Counted from the stretch's first letter, positions 9,860-19,668 are shown. The stretch is 64,000 nt of DNA from Collinsella sp. AF23-4AC (GCF_003462685.1 NZ_QRVE01000003.1:62001-126000); one strand, 5' to 3'. The notes: generated by a model from the sequence alone, not told the origin. Numbers and translations: made by a program.

Positions 9860-10555
9860 TTAAAGCTCCGCGCCCCCAAGGCGGTGCGCGATGCTATCGC
9901 AGGCCAAGGCGCCCACGACGGTCTTGGCATCCTCGATCTTGCCGTCGAGCACGGCGTCGATCAGCTCGTGCAGCGGCACTAGGTCCACGTTGACGAACTC
10001 GTCATCATCGGGGTTGGGTGCATCGAACTCGAGCTTGGTGGCCAGGTAGATATGAATGATCTCGTCGCAGAAGCCGCAGGTCGTGACAATCGACGTCAAA
10101 AAGCGAATGCGGCCGGCCCTAAAGCCCGTCTCCTCGTGCAGCTCACGCTTGGCGCAATCGAGCGGATCCTCGCCCGGATCGAGCTTGCCGGCGGGAATCT
10201 CGACCGTCACGCGGTCGATGGCGGTGCGGTACTGACGCACCAGCACAATCTTGCCGCTCTCGGTAAGCGCCACAACGGCCGCCGCGCCAGGATGTCGAAT
10301 CACATCGCGGGCGCTGCGGTGACCGTTGGGCAGCTCAACCTCAAGACGGTGGACGTCGAGGATCTTGCCTTTCCAGGCGCACTCCTCCGAAAGAATCTTC
10401 TCGTGTAGCTCGGCATCGTGCGGGTCGTCATCGCCCAGCACCAGCATCGGCTCGTCGACAACCTCGCCACCCGGCTCGCCCTCGGCGTGTCCGTACGCGC
10501 GGCTATCTTCCTCGACGATTTGCGCGTCAACGAGTTCTTCGTTCTTCTCGTCCAT
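9860..10555 (-). CDS. Nudix hydrolase, ADP-ribose pyrophosphatase type
   Basis: Cleaves a nucleoside diphosphate linked to another group; the closest family members act on ADP-ribose. The Nudix box is complete (GKLDPGEDPLDCAKREL followed by HEETGF, about residues 135-157). The upstream VRQYRTAIDRVTVEIPAGK is typical of ADP-ribose pyrophosphatases. The first 60 residues are acidic and low-complexity, an addition to the usual 180-200 residue enzyme. ATG at 10555 is preferred over ATG at 10564 because AGAGG is about 10 nt upstream of it, whereas it almost touches the other. It follows purD by about 20 nt, so the two may share a transcript. Confidence 0.88.
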   Translation of the reverse strand: MDEKNEELVDAQIVEEDSRAYGHAEGEPGGEVVDEPMLVLGDDDPHDAELHEKILSEECAWKGKILDVHRLEVELPNGHRSARDVIRHPGAAAVVALTESGKIVLVRQYRTAIDRVTVEIPAGKLDPGEDPLDCAKRELHEETGFRAGRIRFLTSIVTTCGFCDEIIHIYLATKLEFDAPNPDDDEFVNVDLVPLHELIDAVLDGKIEDAKTVVGALACDSIAHRLGGAEL

Positions 10556-10576
10556 CCGTCTCATTCCTCTCGGACT

Positions 10577-11881
10577 TTAGGCATCCCAGGCGTCGCGGCC
10601 ACGCAGCGCGCGCAGACCGATGTCATGACGCAGGGTCTTGCCCTCAAAATCAATCTTCTCGCAGGCCTCGTAGGCAAGGTTGCGGGCGTTCTCAAACGTG
10701 TCGCCCAGCGCGGTCACGGCAAGCACTCGGCCACCGTTGGTCACGAGCTGACCGTCCACCACGGCGGTGCCGGCATGGTACACGGTCACGTTCTCCATGG
10801 CCTCGGCATCGGTGATACCGGCGATGACCTTGCCCCTCTCGTAGCTGCCGGGATAGCCCGCACTCGTCAGGACAACGGCCACGGCCCACTCGTCGCGCCA
10901 GTCGAGCTCAATCTGATCGAGCTCACAGTTGGCGCAGGCCAGCATGATCTCAACCAGGTCGTTCTTAAGGCGCGGCAGCACGACCTGCGTCTCGGGGTCG
11001 CCAAAGCGGGCATTGAACTCCAGCACCTTGGGGCCGGCGGGCGTGAGCATAAAGCCGCCGTACAGGCAGCCGCGGTAGTCGATGCCCTCGGCAGCAAGCT
11101 CGGCAACGGTCTGCTCCATGACCTTCACCATGGTGGCGTGCTCCTCGTCGGTCACGATGGGCACCGGGCTGTAGACACCCATGCCGCCGGTGTTGGGGCC
11201 CTTGTCGCCCTCGAGCGCGCGCTTGTGGTCCTGCGAGGTGGCCATGGGGCGCACGGTCTTGCCGTCGGTAAAGGCCAAAAGCGAGCACTCGGGGCCGGTC
11301 AGCATCTCCTCGATAACCACGGTGTTGCCGGCATCGCCAAAGGTGCCGCCAAAGCACTCGCGCACGGCCTCCTCGGCCTGCTCAAGTTCGGTCGCCACGA
11401 TAACGCCCTTGCCCGCGGCAAGGCCGTCGGCCTTGACGACCAGCGGAGCGCCCTGCTCACGCACATAAGCAAGAGCCGAAGCCTCGTCGGTAAACGAGCC
11501 GTAGGCTGCCGTCGGAATGCCCGCGCGCTCCATGAGCTGCTTGGAGAACAGCTTAGAGCCCTCCATCTGGGCGCCCTCGGCACCCGGGCCAAAGCAGGGA
11601 ATACCCACCGCGCGCACGGCGTCGGCCACGCCCGCCACGAGCGGAGCCTCGGGGCCAATTACCACGAGTCCGCATCCGTGGCTCTGCGCAAACGCCGCCA
11701 CGGCCGCAGGATCGCAGTCGTCGAGAACAACGTTCTCGCCGCAGCTCGCGGTGCCGCCGTTGCCCGGCGCGATGTAGAGCTTGCCGGCGCGCGGTGATGC
11801 TGCGAGCTTAGCTGCCAAAGCATGCTCACGGCCGCCGCTGCCCAACAACAGGATGTCGATGGTTTGAGTGTCCGCCTTCAA
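10577..11881 (-). CDS. purD: Phosphoribosylamine-glycine ligase (TTG start)
   Basis: Second step of purine synthesis: joins glycine to phosphoribosylamine with ATP. An N-terminal Rossmann-like domain ([16 protein letters not shown]) is followed by an ATP-grasp fold ([13 protein letters not shown]) and the family signature [14 protein letters not shown]. It has 434 residues with the start at TTG 11881, which has AGGAGG 6 nt upstream. The open frame extends 56 codons further, but that stretch overlaps the purA terminator and does not resemble PurD. Other pur genes are not adjacent. Confidence 0.95.
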   Translation of the reverse strand: MKADTQTIDILLLGSGGREHALAAKLAASPRAGKLYIAPGNGGTASCGENVVLDDCDPAAVAAFAQSHGCGLVVIGPEAPLVAGVADAVRAVGIPCFGPGAEGAQMEGSKLFSKQLMERAGIPTAAYGSFTDEASALAYVREQGAPLVVKADGLAAGKGVIVATELEQAEEAVRECFGGTFGDAGNTVVIEEMLTGPECSLLAFTDGKTVRPMATSQDHKRALEGDKGPNTGGMGVYSPVPIVTDEEHATMVKVMEQTVAELAAEGIDYRGCLYGGFMLTPAGPKVLEFNARFGDPETQVVLPRLKNDLVEIMLACANCELDQIELDWRDEWAVAVVLTSAGYPGSYERGKVIAGITDAEAMENVTVYHAGTAVVDGQLVTNGGRVLAVTALGDTFENARNLAYEACEKIDFEGKTLRHDIGLRALRGRDAWDA

Positions 11882-11935
11882 GGGTGCCTCCTCTATGGAT
11901 GAATGGCCCGCTCCGCGCGAGCCCTTTGCAAGCAA

Positions 11936-11977
11936 ATATACCCCTCGGCCGCCCGCTTGGGCTGCAAAGGGGTATAT
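11936..11977 (-). terminator. Terminator-like hairpin between purA and purD
   Basis: 10-bp stem ATATACCCCT and its complement, about 23 nt after the purA stop. The loop is GC-rich and partly self-complementary. Only a short T stretch follows. Confidence 0.6.
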
Positions 11978-11999
11978 CGCAATAACCAAATAGTCCCGA

Positions 12000-13295
<1,296 letters not shown>

Positions 13296-13379
13296 TTACA
13301 TTCATGGACTGTCTACGCGCCACGCCGGCACGCAGAAGCACAAAACATTCCCAGTATACCCGTGCAACGGGCGCCTGTC

Positions 13380-14771
13380 CTACTCCTCGGCATGTGCCCC
13401 ATCAAGCTCATAGAACTTGGTGGATGCCGGCAGGAACATCAGGTCGACGTCGCCGATCGGGCCCGAACGGTTCTTGGCCACGACGATACGCGTAACGCCC
13501 TCGTCGGGTCGATCGTCGCGTGAGGCTTCGGCCTCGTCGGCGGAGCGGTCCAAGAACATAACGATATCGGCGTCTTGCTCGATGGAGCCCGATTCACGAA
13601 GGTCGGAAAGCTGCGGGCGCTTGCCGGTACGGGATTCGACCTGACGCGAGAGCTGCGACAGCGCGATGAGCGGGATCTTGAGCTCCTTGGCCATGATCTT
13701 CAGACCACGCGACATCTCGGAGACCTCGACGGTACGGCTCTCGGAGCGGCGTCCCGGCGGAGGACTCACCAGCTGCAGGTAGTCCAGGATGATGATGGCC
13801 TTCTCCTTGTTGTGGAGCATGCGGCGGCTCTTGGCGCGAATCTCGGTCACTGTGGTGCCGGGCGTATCGTCAATCAGAATATCGAGCTTAGACAAGGTCT
13901 GCGTGGCCTCGTTGATATTGGCCCACTGCTCGGGGCTAATGCGGCCCATGCGGAAGTCACTGATCGAGATCATGGCGTAGGCGCAGATCAGACGCTGGGC
14001 AATTTCCTTGCCCGACATCTCCAGCGAGAAGAAGCCGACGGTATAACCAGCGGCGGCAGCGTTGAGCGCCAGATTCAGGGCGAACGACGTCTTACCTACA
14101 GCAGGACGGGCACCGATAATGATGAGCTGACCCTCGCGAAAACCCATGAGCATGCGGTCGAGCGACGGGAAACCCGTGGGCACGCCCGCAGCCTGGCCAC
14201 CGGCCTGGCACACTTCCTCGGCCTCGTTATAGGCCTCGACCATAAACTCGGTCAGCGTCTTGTAGCTCGACTTGACCTCGCGCGCCGTGACCTTGAGCAG
14301 CTTGCTCTCGGCCAGCTCCACGACCTCCTTGGTGTCGGTAGGGGCGTTATAGGCCAGCGCGTTGATCTCGTTGGTGGCGCCGATCAGCTCGCGCAGCATC
14401 GAGTCGCGGCGAACGATGGCGGCATGGTGCTGCCAGTTCACGAGCGATAGGGTCTGACCCATCAGCTCCAAAATGTAGGCCTCGCCGCCCGCAGCATCAA
14501 GCTTGTTGATGCTGCGCAGGTAATCGATCAGCGAGATAGAGTCGATGGGAATGCGGCTGTTGCACATATCGACCATCGCGGTGTAGATGGTCTTATGAAT
14601 GGGCCGGTAAAAGTCATCGGGCTGCAGCTCGACCTGGGCCTCCTCGACCACCTCGGGCGATAGCAGCATGGCGGCCAGTACATTGGCCTCTGCATCTTGG
14701 TTTTGAGGGAGACCCAACTTGGAGCCACGGTCCTCGACCGTCAGTCCCGTCTCCCTTTCGTCATATGCCAT
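13380..14771 (-). CDS. dnaB: Replicative DNA helicase
   Basis: Hexameric 5'-3' helicase of the replication fork. The N-terminal DnaB domain (LPQNQDAEANVLAAMLL) is followed by the RecA-like domain with Walker A ARPAVGKTSFALN, the DnaB motif FFSLEMSGKEIAQRL, Walker B IIILDYLQL and an arginine-finger region. No intein is visible; 463 residues is normal. ATG at 14771 is chosen because GAGG is correctly spaced, whereas two earlier in-frame ATGs are not. It is downstream of rplI as in many bacteria, but a terminator between them suggests partial uncoupling. No DnaC is visible; DciA (30120-30683) is the likely loader. Confidence 0.97.
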   Translation of the reverse strand: MAYDERETGLTVEDRGSKLGLPQNQDAEANVLAAMLLSPEVVEEAQVELQPDDFYRPIHKTIYTAMVDMCNSRIPIDSISLIDYLRSINKLDAAGGEAYILELMGQTLSLVNWQHHAAIVRRDSMLRELIGATNEINALAYNAPTDTKEVVELAESKLLKVTAREVKSSYKTLTEFMVEAYNEAEEVCQAGGQAAGVPTGFPSLDRMLMGFREGQLIIIGARPAVGKTSFALNLALNAAAAGYTVGFFSLEMSGKEIAQRLICAYAMISISDFRMGRISPEQWANINEATQTLSKLDILIDDTPGTTVTEIRAKSRRMLHNKEKAIIILDYLQLVSPPPGRRSESRTVEVSEMSRGLKIMAKELKIPLIALSQLSRQVESRTGKRPQLSDLRESGSIEQDADIVMFLDRSADEAEASRDDRPDEGVTRIVVAKNRSGPIGDVDLMFLPASTKFYELDGAHAEE

Positions 14772-14933
14772 GAGCATCCTCATTCATATCGCTTGCGAGC
14801 ATCCATAGTATCAGCCACGGTCCCAAAACGGGCCGCGCCCTGGCAATCATCACCGAACGAAACGGATGAACGGTCCTGTATTTGGGACTTCACCATAACG
14901 CCTGCCATGACGCTCGCTGAGCGTAGAAAACAA

Positions 14934-14963
14934 AAGGGCGCCCTGGTTTCCCAGAGCGCCCTT
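14934..14963 (-). terminator. Rho-independent terminator after rplI
   Basis: Stem AAGGGCGC...GCGCCCTT with extra CTGGG/CCCAG pairing. On the minus strand it is followed by TTGTTTTC. It lies 33 nt downstream of the rplI stop. Confidence 0.8.
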
Positions 14964-14995
14964 CTTAGAACAAGATTGTTGCGTTGCAGCAAATG

Positions 14996-15529
14996 CTACT
15001 CGGCAGCAGCCTCAGTCTCGACCTCGGCGGTCTCGGCCTCGGCGACCTCAGCGGTCTCCTCAGCCTCGGCAGCGAGCTCCTCGGCGGTAACGCCAACGAG
15101 AACGACAACCTCGGCCTTGATCTCGCGGTACAGCGAGATGGCAACGGTGTGGGCACCGGCAACCTTGATGGGCTTACCGAGCTCGACGCGCTTGCGGTCG
15201 ATGTCCATACCGAGCTGAGCCTTGATGGCGTCGGCGATCATAGCGGCGGTAACGGAGCCAAAGAGGATGCCCTCGTCGCCGACCTTGACGTCAACGGTGA
15301 CCGTCTTGCCCTCGAAGGCAGCCTTGGTCTCGTTGGCGGTAGCCAGGCGGACGGCCTCGCGCTTGGCGATGTTGTTGCGACGCTCGTCAAGCTGCTTGAG
15401 GTTGCCCTTGGTGGCGGCAACAGCGAGCTTCTTGGGGAACAGGAAGTTCTCAGCGTAACCCTGAGCGACCTCTACGACGTCACCCTCGCCGCCCTTGCCC
15501 TTGATCTCATCGAGAAGAATAACCTTCAT
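14996..15529 (-). CDS. rplI: 50S ribosomal protein L9
   Basis: Large-subunit protein that binds 23S rRNA and spans the L1 stalk base. The N-terminal domain is canonical (MKVILLDEIKGKGGEGDVV, then GYAENFLFPKKLA). The C-terminal domain follows a long helix. The last 30 or so residues are an acidic Glu/Ala tail beyond the usual 150-residue end. Last of the rpsF-ssb-rpsR-rplI operon. Confidence 0.97.
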   Translation of the reverse strand: MKVILLDEIKGKGGEGDVVEVAQGYAENFLFPKKLAVAATKGNLKQLDERRNNIAKREAVRLATANETKAAFEGKTVTVDVKVGDEGILFGSVTAAMIADAIKAQLGMDIDRKRVELGKPIKVAGAHTVAISLYREIKAEVVVLVGVTAEELAAEAEETAEVAEAETAEVETEAAAE

Positions 15530-15544
15530 GATGCGTCTCCCTTC

Positions 15545-15811
15545 TTAGCCGCGGTCGCGGTTGCCACGAGAGGAAACCACGGGGACGGTGTACGGCAGGA
15601 GAGCCATCTCGCGGGCGCGCTTGATGGCGTTGGCGATGTCATGCTGATGCTGCGTGCAAGCGCCAGTGACGCGACGGGGCTTGATCTTGCCACGGTCGGT
15701 CATGTACTTACGGAGAAGCTGAGTGTCCTTATAGTCGATGAACTCAGTGTTCTCCTTGCAGAACTGGCAGTACTTACGACGCGGCTGACGTGCAGAAAAA
15801 TCATTAGCCAT
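15545..15811 (-). CDS. rpsR: 30S ribosomal protein S18
   Basis: Small-subunit protein that pairs with S6 on the platform. 88 residues with the S18 core [22 protein letters not shown] CxxC pair (YCQFCKEN) near residue 13 marks the zinc-type C+ paralogue. ATG at 15811 is preceded by GAAAGG. The in-frame extension to 15862 has no ribosome site and lies in the ssb-rpsR spacer. Confidence 0.97.
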   Translation of the reverse strand: MANDFSARQPRRKYCQFCKENTEFIDYKDTQLLRKYMTDRGKIKPRRVTGACTQHQHDIANAIKRAREMALLPYTVPVVSSRGNRDRG

Positions 15812-15883
15812 GTCAAAATACCTTTCGTTTGGCAACTTCGGCGAACCGAAGCCGCCTCTCACTCAAAAATAGGTGAACAGCCC

Positions 15884-16339
15884 TTAAAACGGGATGTCCT
15901 CATCGTAGACGTCGACCGCGGGCGGCGTAGCCACCGGTGCGGCAGGACGCGGTGCGGGCGCTGCAGGGGCTGCGGGGGCGTAACCGCCCTGATCGTAGCC
16001 ACCCTGGCCACCGCGGGAGCTCATAAACTCGATCTCATCGACGATGACCTCAAGCTTGCTCCGGCGCTGGCCGTCGCGCTCCCAAGAGCTGTAGCGCAGC
16101 TTGCCCTCGATCGCGACCTTGTTTCCCTTTGCCAGGAAACGGCTCACGGCCTCGGCGCGCGTGCCGAACATAGTGCAGTCGACAAAGTTGGGATAGTCCT
16201 CCCACTCGCCAGTCTGCGGGTTGCGGCGACGATCGTTCACGGCGACGCCAAAGGACAGAACCTGGGTTCCGCCGGCGGTGGCGCGCAGCTCGGGATCACG
16301 CGTGAGGTTGCCGGTGATGTTCACTCGATTGATGCTCAT
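15884..16339 (-). CDS. ssb: Single-stranded DNA-binding protein
   Basis: Coats single-stranded DNA in replication and repair and recruits partners through its tail. The OB fold occupies residues 1-110 (INRVNITGNLTRDPELR, then SFGVAVNDRRRNP). A Gly/Ala/Pro-rich linker and the conserved acidic tip DEDIPF follow. 151 residues. It lies between rpsF and rpsR, as in most bacteria. Confidence 0.97.
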   Translation of the reverse strand: MSINRVNITGNLTRDPELRATAGGTQVLSFGVAVNDRRRNPQTGEWEDYPNFVDCTMFGTRAEAVSRFLAKGNKVAIEGKLRYSSWERDGQRRSKLEVIVDEIEFMSSRGGQGGYDQGGYAPAAPAAPAPRPAAPVATPPAVDVYDEDIPF

Positions 16340-16387
16340 AACTCACTACTTCCTCTTGGGGCACAAGCCCAGTCCAAAACGACAGTC

Positions 16388-16681
16388 TTACTCCTGGTCG
16401 TCGCGACGGACGATCATGTGGCGGACCACAGCGTCGGTGATGCGCAGGACGCGATCAAGCTCGGCGATCTGGGTAGGATCTGCGTGGAAGTTGATGAGGG
16501 TGTAGTCACCATCGGTGAGGTCGTTGATCTCGTAGGCGAGCTTGCGCTTGCCCCACTCGTCAACGGAGTCGACCTTGCCAGCGCCCTCAGCGATCGTGGT
16601 ATCGATACGCTTCATAACAGCGAGACGAGTCTCGGGGTCGAGCGACGGGTCAACAAAGAACAGCAGTTCATAAGCCTTCAT
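16388..16681 (-). CDS. rpsF: 30S ribosomal protein S6
   Basis: Small-subunit protein partnering S18. 97 residues with the S6 pattern MKAYELLFFVDPSLDPE and the core WGKRKLAYEINDLTDGDY. ATG at 16681 has GAGGAGG upstream. First gene of the operon; its promoter is read at 16753-16781. Confidence 0.97.
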   Translation of the reverse strand: MKAYELLFFVDPSLDPETRLAVMKRIDTTIAEGAGKVDSVDEWGKRKLAYEINDLTDGDYTLINFHADPTQIAELDRVLRITDAVVRHMIVRRDDQE

Positions 16682-16752
16682 ATTGTCACCTCCTCTGGGC
16701 AAATGTGGCTTCAGGTCGTGAAGGTGCGCCTGAAGCAGGAAAAGACTTGGTA

Positions 16753-16781
16753 ATAATATCTTTCAACCTCCCAGGCTGCAA
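16753..16781 (-). promoter_or_regulatory. Promoter of rpsF-ssb-rpsR-rplI
   Basis: On the minus strand TTGCAG (16781-16776), a 17-bp spacer and TATTAT (16758-16753) give a near-consensus sigma-70 promoter about 70 nt upstream of the rpsF ATG. Confidence 0.6.
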
Positions 16782-17132
16782 GAATATGCAGCTACAACCT
16801 CATGACCTCCACATATGTCCATACTCACACGGCACTTCATGCGTCTTCCAACCAAATGCTGACCAAATGCTTGACGGAACTGTGGACAAGATACGATGCC
16901 GCGGGGACAAGCTGAGCCAAGCCGCAGGTCAAAGGGTACAAGGCTGTGGTCGCAAAATGCATACCAGTGGCCTAATTGATCACCAACAAGATTTTAAATT
17001 CGTTTGCTCGTGGTCTATAAAGTCCTTTTTTGAACAATTCACTTAGCACGATTTAGCTGGTCAGACTGCATGCGCCGCGCGTTTTAGGCATAGCGCGAGA
17101 CACTGTGGATCAAAAAATGCTAAGTTTTCGGC

Positions 17133-17160
17133 TTGCACCTTACGATTCCTCGTGTATACT
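17133..17160 (+). promoter_or_regulatory. Promoter of tRNA-Ser(GGA)
   Basis: TTGCAC, a 16-bp spacer and TATACT end 16 nt before the mature tRNA start. Confidence 0.6.
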
Positions 17161-17176
17161 AACTTTCGCATTTAAC

Positions 17177-17267
17177 GGAGAGTTGTCCGAGTGGCCGAAG
17201 GAGCACGATTGGAAATCGTGTAGGCGTCAAAAGCGTCTCCAGGGTTCAAATCCCTGACTCTCCGCCA
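17177..17267 (+). tRNA. tRNA-Ser (anticodon GGA)
   Basis: Acceptor GGAGAGT pairs with ACTCTCC before G and an encoded CCA. The anticodon loop reads TTGGAAA. A long variable arm, typical of serine tRNAs, precedes the T arm GGTTCAAATCC. Decodes UCC and UCU. Confidence 0.96.
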
Positions 17268-17276
17268 GTTAATTCC

Positions 17277-17306
17277 AAAGCAGGCCTTCGAGCCTGCTTT
17301 GTTTTT
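17277..17306 (+). terminator. Terminator between the two tRNA-Ser genes
   Basis: Stem AAAGCAGGC with its complement, followed by GTTTTT on the plus strand. Confidence 0.8.
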
Positions 17307-17315
17307 ACCCCACGC

Positions 17316-17406
17316 GGAGGGGTGGCAGAGTGGTTGAATGCGGCGGTCTCGAAAACCGTTTGGCCTGTATAAGGTCACGAGGGTTCGAATCCCTCCTCCT
17401 CCGCCA
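17316..17406 (+). tRNA. tRNA-Ser (anticodon CGA)
   Basis: Acceptor GGAGGGG pairs (one G-U) with CTCCTCC, then G and encoded CCA. The anticodon loop reads CTCGAAA. Long variable arm. Decodes UCG. The last 25 nt recur in inverted orientation at 17471-17495. Confidence 0.96.
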
Positions 17407-17417
17407 TTTTGGTTGAG

Positions 17418-17444
17418 AAAGCTCCCAACAACGGGGGCTTTTTT
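17418..17444 (+). terminator. Terminator after tRNA-Ser(CGA)
   Basis: Short stem AGCTCCC/GGGGGCT with a loop of about 5 nt, followed by TTTTTT. Confidence 0.75.
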
Positions 17445-17470
17445 GTTTAGAGTCCCTTACAAGCAAATAC

Positions 17471-17495
17471 GGCGGAGGAGGAGGGATTCGAACCC
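17471..17495 (-). repeat. Inverted copy of the tRNA-Ser(CGA) 3' end
   Basis: 25 bases are an exact reverse complement of 17381-17405, which is the T arm and acceptor end of the adjacent tRNA. After a 4-nt gap a further GACCTT also matches. It lies 12 bp outside the nuclease cassette and looks like an attachment-site remnant. Confidence 0.8.
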
Positions 17496-17507
17496 GACCT
17501 TCCCTCA

Positions 17508-17586
17508 AAAACATGTACGTCAGCCTCCAAAACCGACATTTTTCGACATCTTTGAAGGCTGACGTACACGTTTGGATTGAGCTCAC
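17508..17586 (+). repeat. 79-bp terminal inverted repeat, left copy
   Basis: Nearly identical to the reverse complement of 18697-18775, with only a few mismatches. Each copy is also a hairpin: arms ACATGTACGTCAGCCT and its complement surround a short loop containing CGACATTTTTCGACA. An asymmetric tail ending in GAGCTCAC faces the enclosed gene. Confidence 0.85.
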
Positions 17587-17596
17587 GGGAGTGGCA

Positions 17597-18604
17597 CTAT
17601 TCGGAAGGCGCCTCCTCGTCTCGCATGCCTTTCCAGTTACGGATAAGTGCCTTGCGTAGTTCGTTTTGTTTTCTCTGGTACCCGGTGTCGGTACAGCGAG
17701 GCATGCCGAGTGCTTCGCGAATGTTGTTCATGGCGCGGTGAAAGGCGAGCTGGCGGCCGAACTGAGCCGAAGTGAGCGTAACGATTCGATATCCCATTTG
17801 GGGGAGAACGGCCTCTCGCTCCGCATCTGCTCCCTTGCGCTCGAACTCATCGTGAAAGCCGCCCTTATATTCGATACCGAGCTCCCTGCGCTTGTAGGTA
17901 ACGAGCGCATCGATTTTGAGCGTTCGAGCCTTGGCGCAATGCCAGAGACGTTGAGGGATCTCGAGCGGTTTGTTGAGTTCGATACCTCGGATGCCAACGC
18001 CGCCTTCGCTTGTTGGGAGTGAGAGGGCGATTGCCGAAGCGGTCTCCATAGGCGAGGCCGAGCGATCGTAGATGTGCCTGAGCGCGAGCCGTGCACGTGT
18101 GGCACCGGGTTTGCCGGGATGCCGATCGAGCAGTTCGATTATTTCATCCTTGGAGGTGGTGGCTGGTTGCTCGGTATAAGGGTCGGTGGGATTGAGCCTC
18201 ATGCGATAATCGCCGCAAACTTCATAGCCATATTCGAGATATTCAATCCTATCCATCCACTCGGCCGCGAGCACGAAGGTGAAGGCTTCGTCGGTGATGA
18301 AGACTCCGGGCGTCAACTCGTTAATATGCTCGTAGGGAAGATTTTGTCCAAGAATGTGGCAAACGACGCCTTTGGTACGCATTCGCTCGAATTCGAATAC
18401 AACCGCGATATCGATAGTCTTGAGCATATCGGACGGAATGCCGCAGTCGGTAAGGGCCTGTCGTATGCGCGCAACACGTTGCTGGGTGGAGATGCCTTGT
18501 GCACCTATCTGGTAGTCGTGCCGCGCAAGAGACTGAACCAAATTCTGGGGTGCATGATGGACAAGCCATGCGGTTTTATGCGAAATGAGAACAGGGGTGT
18601 CCAT
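17597..18604 (-). CDS. PD-(D/E)XK endonuclease-like protein (DUF559-type C-terminal domain)
   Basis: 335 residues. Residues 1-200 are an alpha/beta region of unclear family, possibly an AbiEi-like or winged-helix regulator. Residues 225-300 match a Vsr/DUF559-like nuclease: Asp232 in KIDALVTYKRRELG, Glu245 and Lys247 in IEYKGG, then a helix and a strand reading GYRIVTLTS. Those spacings fit a PD-(D/E)XK active site, so catalysis is plausible. ATG at 18604 has GAGAGG upstream. The stop is 10 bp from the left inverted repeat. No methylase is adjacent, so it is not an obvious restriction enzyme. Related single-gene proteins are common in Coriobacteriia, but I know of no assigned function. Confidence 0.7.
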   Translation of the reverse strand: MDTPVLISHKTAWLVHHAPQNLVQSLARHDYQIGAQGISTQQRVARIRQALTDCGIPSDMLKTIDIAVVFEFERMRTKGVVCHILGQNLPYEHINELTPGVFITDEAFTFVLAAEWMDRIEYLEYGYEVCGDYRMRLNPTDPYTEQPATTSKDEIIELLDRHPGKPGATRARLALRHIYDRSASPMETASAIALSLPTSEGGVGIRGIELNKPLEIPQRLWHCAKARTLKIDALVTYKRRELGIEYKGGFHDEFERKGADAEREAVLPQMGYRIVTLTSAQFGRQLAFHRAMNNIREALGMPRCTDTGYQRKQNELRKALIRNWKGMRDEEAPSE

Positions 18605-18696
18605 TGAGGGCCTCTCGCTCTGAGCCGGTATCCAACTCTTATGTCCGTTGAAGTGGGGAAATATACCGGATGTGAGTAAATCAACTCATTCATGCT

Positions 18697-18775
18697 GTGA
18701 GCTCAATCCAAACATGTACGTCAGCCTCCAAAGATGTCGAAAAATGTCGTTTTTGGAGGCTGACGTACATGTTTT
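18697..18775 (-). repeat. 79-bp terminal inverted repeat, right copy
   Basis: Reverse complement of the left copy at 17508-17586 with few mismatches. Its inner tail GTGAGCTCAAT faces the nuclease gene, so the pair is symmetric about it. The hairpin could also terminate transcription. Confidence 0.85.
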
Positions 18776-18908
18776 GGACCCCTGGCATTCCAGCAATGCC
18801 ACGTCCGCGCCCAGTCCCTACCGTTTGCCGAGCAATGGGGTCGCAATCGCCGCCAACCATGTACTATGTACGGGCATTGTCTAAACTCGCAATCAGAAGG
18901 ATTCCATC

Positions 18909-19598
18909 TTGCCCGTCGTCGCCGCTATGACCGTTACCTCACATGCCTCGGATGCCATGGTCGCTATCCCCTTTTGGCTCGAGATGTTCGCTGTTGTCGC
19001 GGCATCGATCTCGGGCGTGCTGGTCGCGCGCGAGCATAAGCTCGACCTGGTGGGCGCGGTCGCACTCGCCGTGGTCTGTGGCCTGGGCGGCGGTCTATTA
19101 CGCGACATGACACTGCAAGTGGGCAACGTCTACATCCTCAACCAGCCGATGGCACTGCCGCTCTCCATCGCCACGGCGGCCATCATCTACATCTTCCCGG
19201 CAATCGTCGATAAACCCGAGAAACTCATTCCCCTGCTCGACATCATCTCGGTCGGCATCTATGCGGCAACTGGCGCAGACAAGGCGCTGGTCTACGGCTT
19301 TGCGCCGGCGGTGTGCATCATGATGGGCTTCTTCACCGCGGTGGGTGGCGGCATGTTGCGCGACGGCTTTATGGGCGTGGTTCCGGGCATTTTCCAACGC
19401 ACTAACTTTTATGCCATCGCGGCCATCGCCGGATCGGCAAGCTATGTGTGTCTCGTTATGAGCGGCATCATGAGCAATGTCGCCGCGCTGGTCGTATGCG
19501 TCATCGTGACCATGGGTCTGCGCTGGCTCTCGCTGCGCTTTGACATCAAAAGCCCCACCGAAGAGGACATCGCGCGCTTTTTGCACCGCAAAAAGTAG
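18909..19598 (+). CDS. TRIC cation channel / UPF0126 (YadS-like) membrane protein
   Basis: Integral membrane protein of about seven helices, built of two repeats each carrying the glycine-rich kink motif: GGGLLRDMTL near residue 60 and GGGMLRDGFM near residue 147. Family members are homologous to TRIC-type cation channels; substrate unassigned. 229 residues is typical. TTG at 18909 is used because AGAAGGA is 7 nt upstream; an internal ATG at 18927 lacks such a site. It stands alone on the plus strand in an arm dominated by minus-strand genes. Confidence 0.85.
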   Translation: MPVVAAMTVTSHASDAMVAIPFWLEMFAVVAASISGVLVAREHKLDLVGAVALAVVCGLGGGLLRDMTLQVGNVYILNQPMALPLSIATAAIIYIFPAIVDKPEKLIPLLDIISVGIYAATGADKALVYGFAPAVCIMMGFFTAVGGGMLRDGFMGVVPGIFQRTNFYAIAAIAGSASYVCLVMSGIMSNVAALVVCVIVTMGLRWLSLRFDIKSPTEEDIARFLHRKK

Positions 19599-19668
19599 AT
19601 TGCGCGGGCTCATCCTTCGAAATACAACCGAGAGGTTCTTTTAGAGCGCCCACGCGTTGGGTACCCTG

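Larger units (their letters stand above)
16682..17176. other. 495-bp intergenic region between rpsF and tRNA-Ser
   Basis: Holds the rpsF leader and promoter on the minus strand and the tRNA-Ser promoter on the plus strand. Two sequences resembling DnaA boxes occur: TGTGGACAA near 16882 (TTGTCCACA on the other strand) and TGTGGATCA near 17104. An open frame at 16705-17046 has no ribosome site and no protein character, so no gene is called. Confidence 0.45.
17508..18775. mobile_element. Inverted-repeat-bounded nuclease gene cassette
   Basis: One gene (17597-18604) is enclosed by 79-bp inverted repeats with 10-92 bp between gene and repeat. There is no transposase inside, no clear target duplication at the ends, and a tRNA-Ser gene lies alongside. 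It could be a non-autonomous element or a self-spreading nuclease cassette. Mobility is inferred from structure only. Confidence 0.55.

Noticed and set aside
14984..16753. 589-codon plus-strand open frame across rplI-rpsR-ssb-rpsF
   Set aside because: It crosses four certain ribosomal and ssb genes on the other strand and has no recognisable protein features.
16705..17046. Plus-strand open frame upstream of tRNA-Ser
   Set aside because: It runs through the rpsF leader and promoter and lacks a ribosome site.
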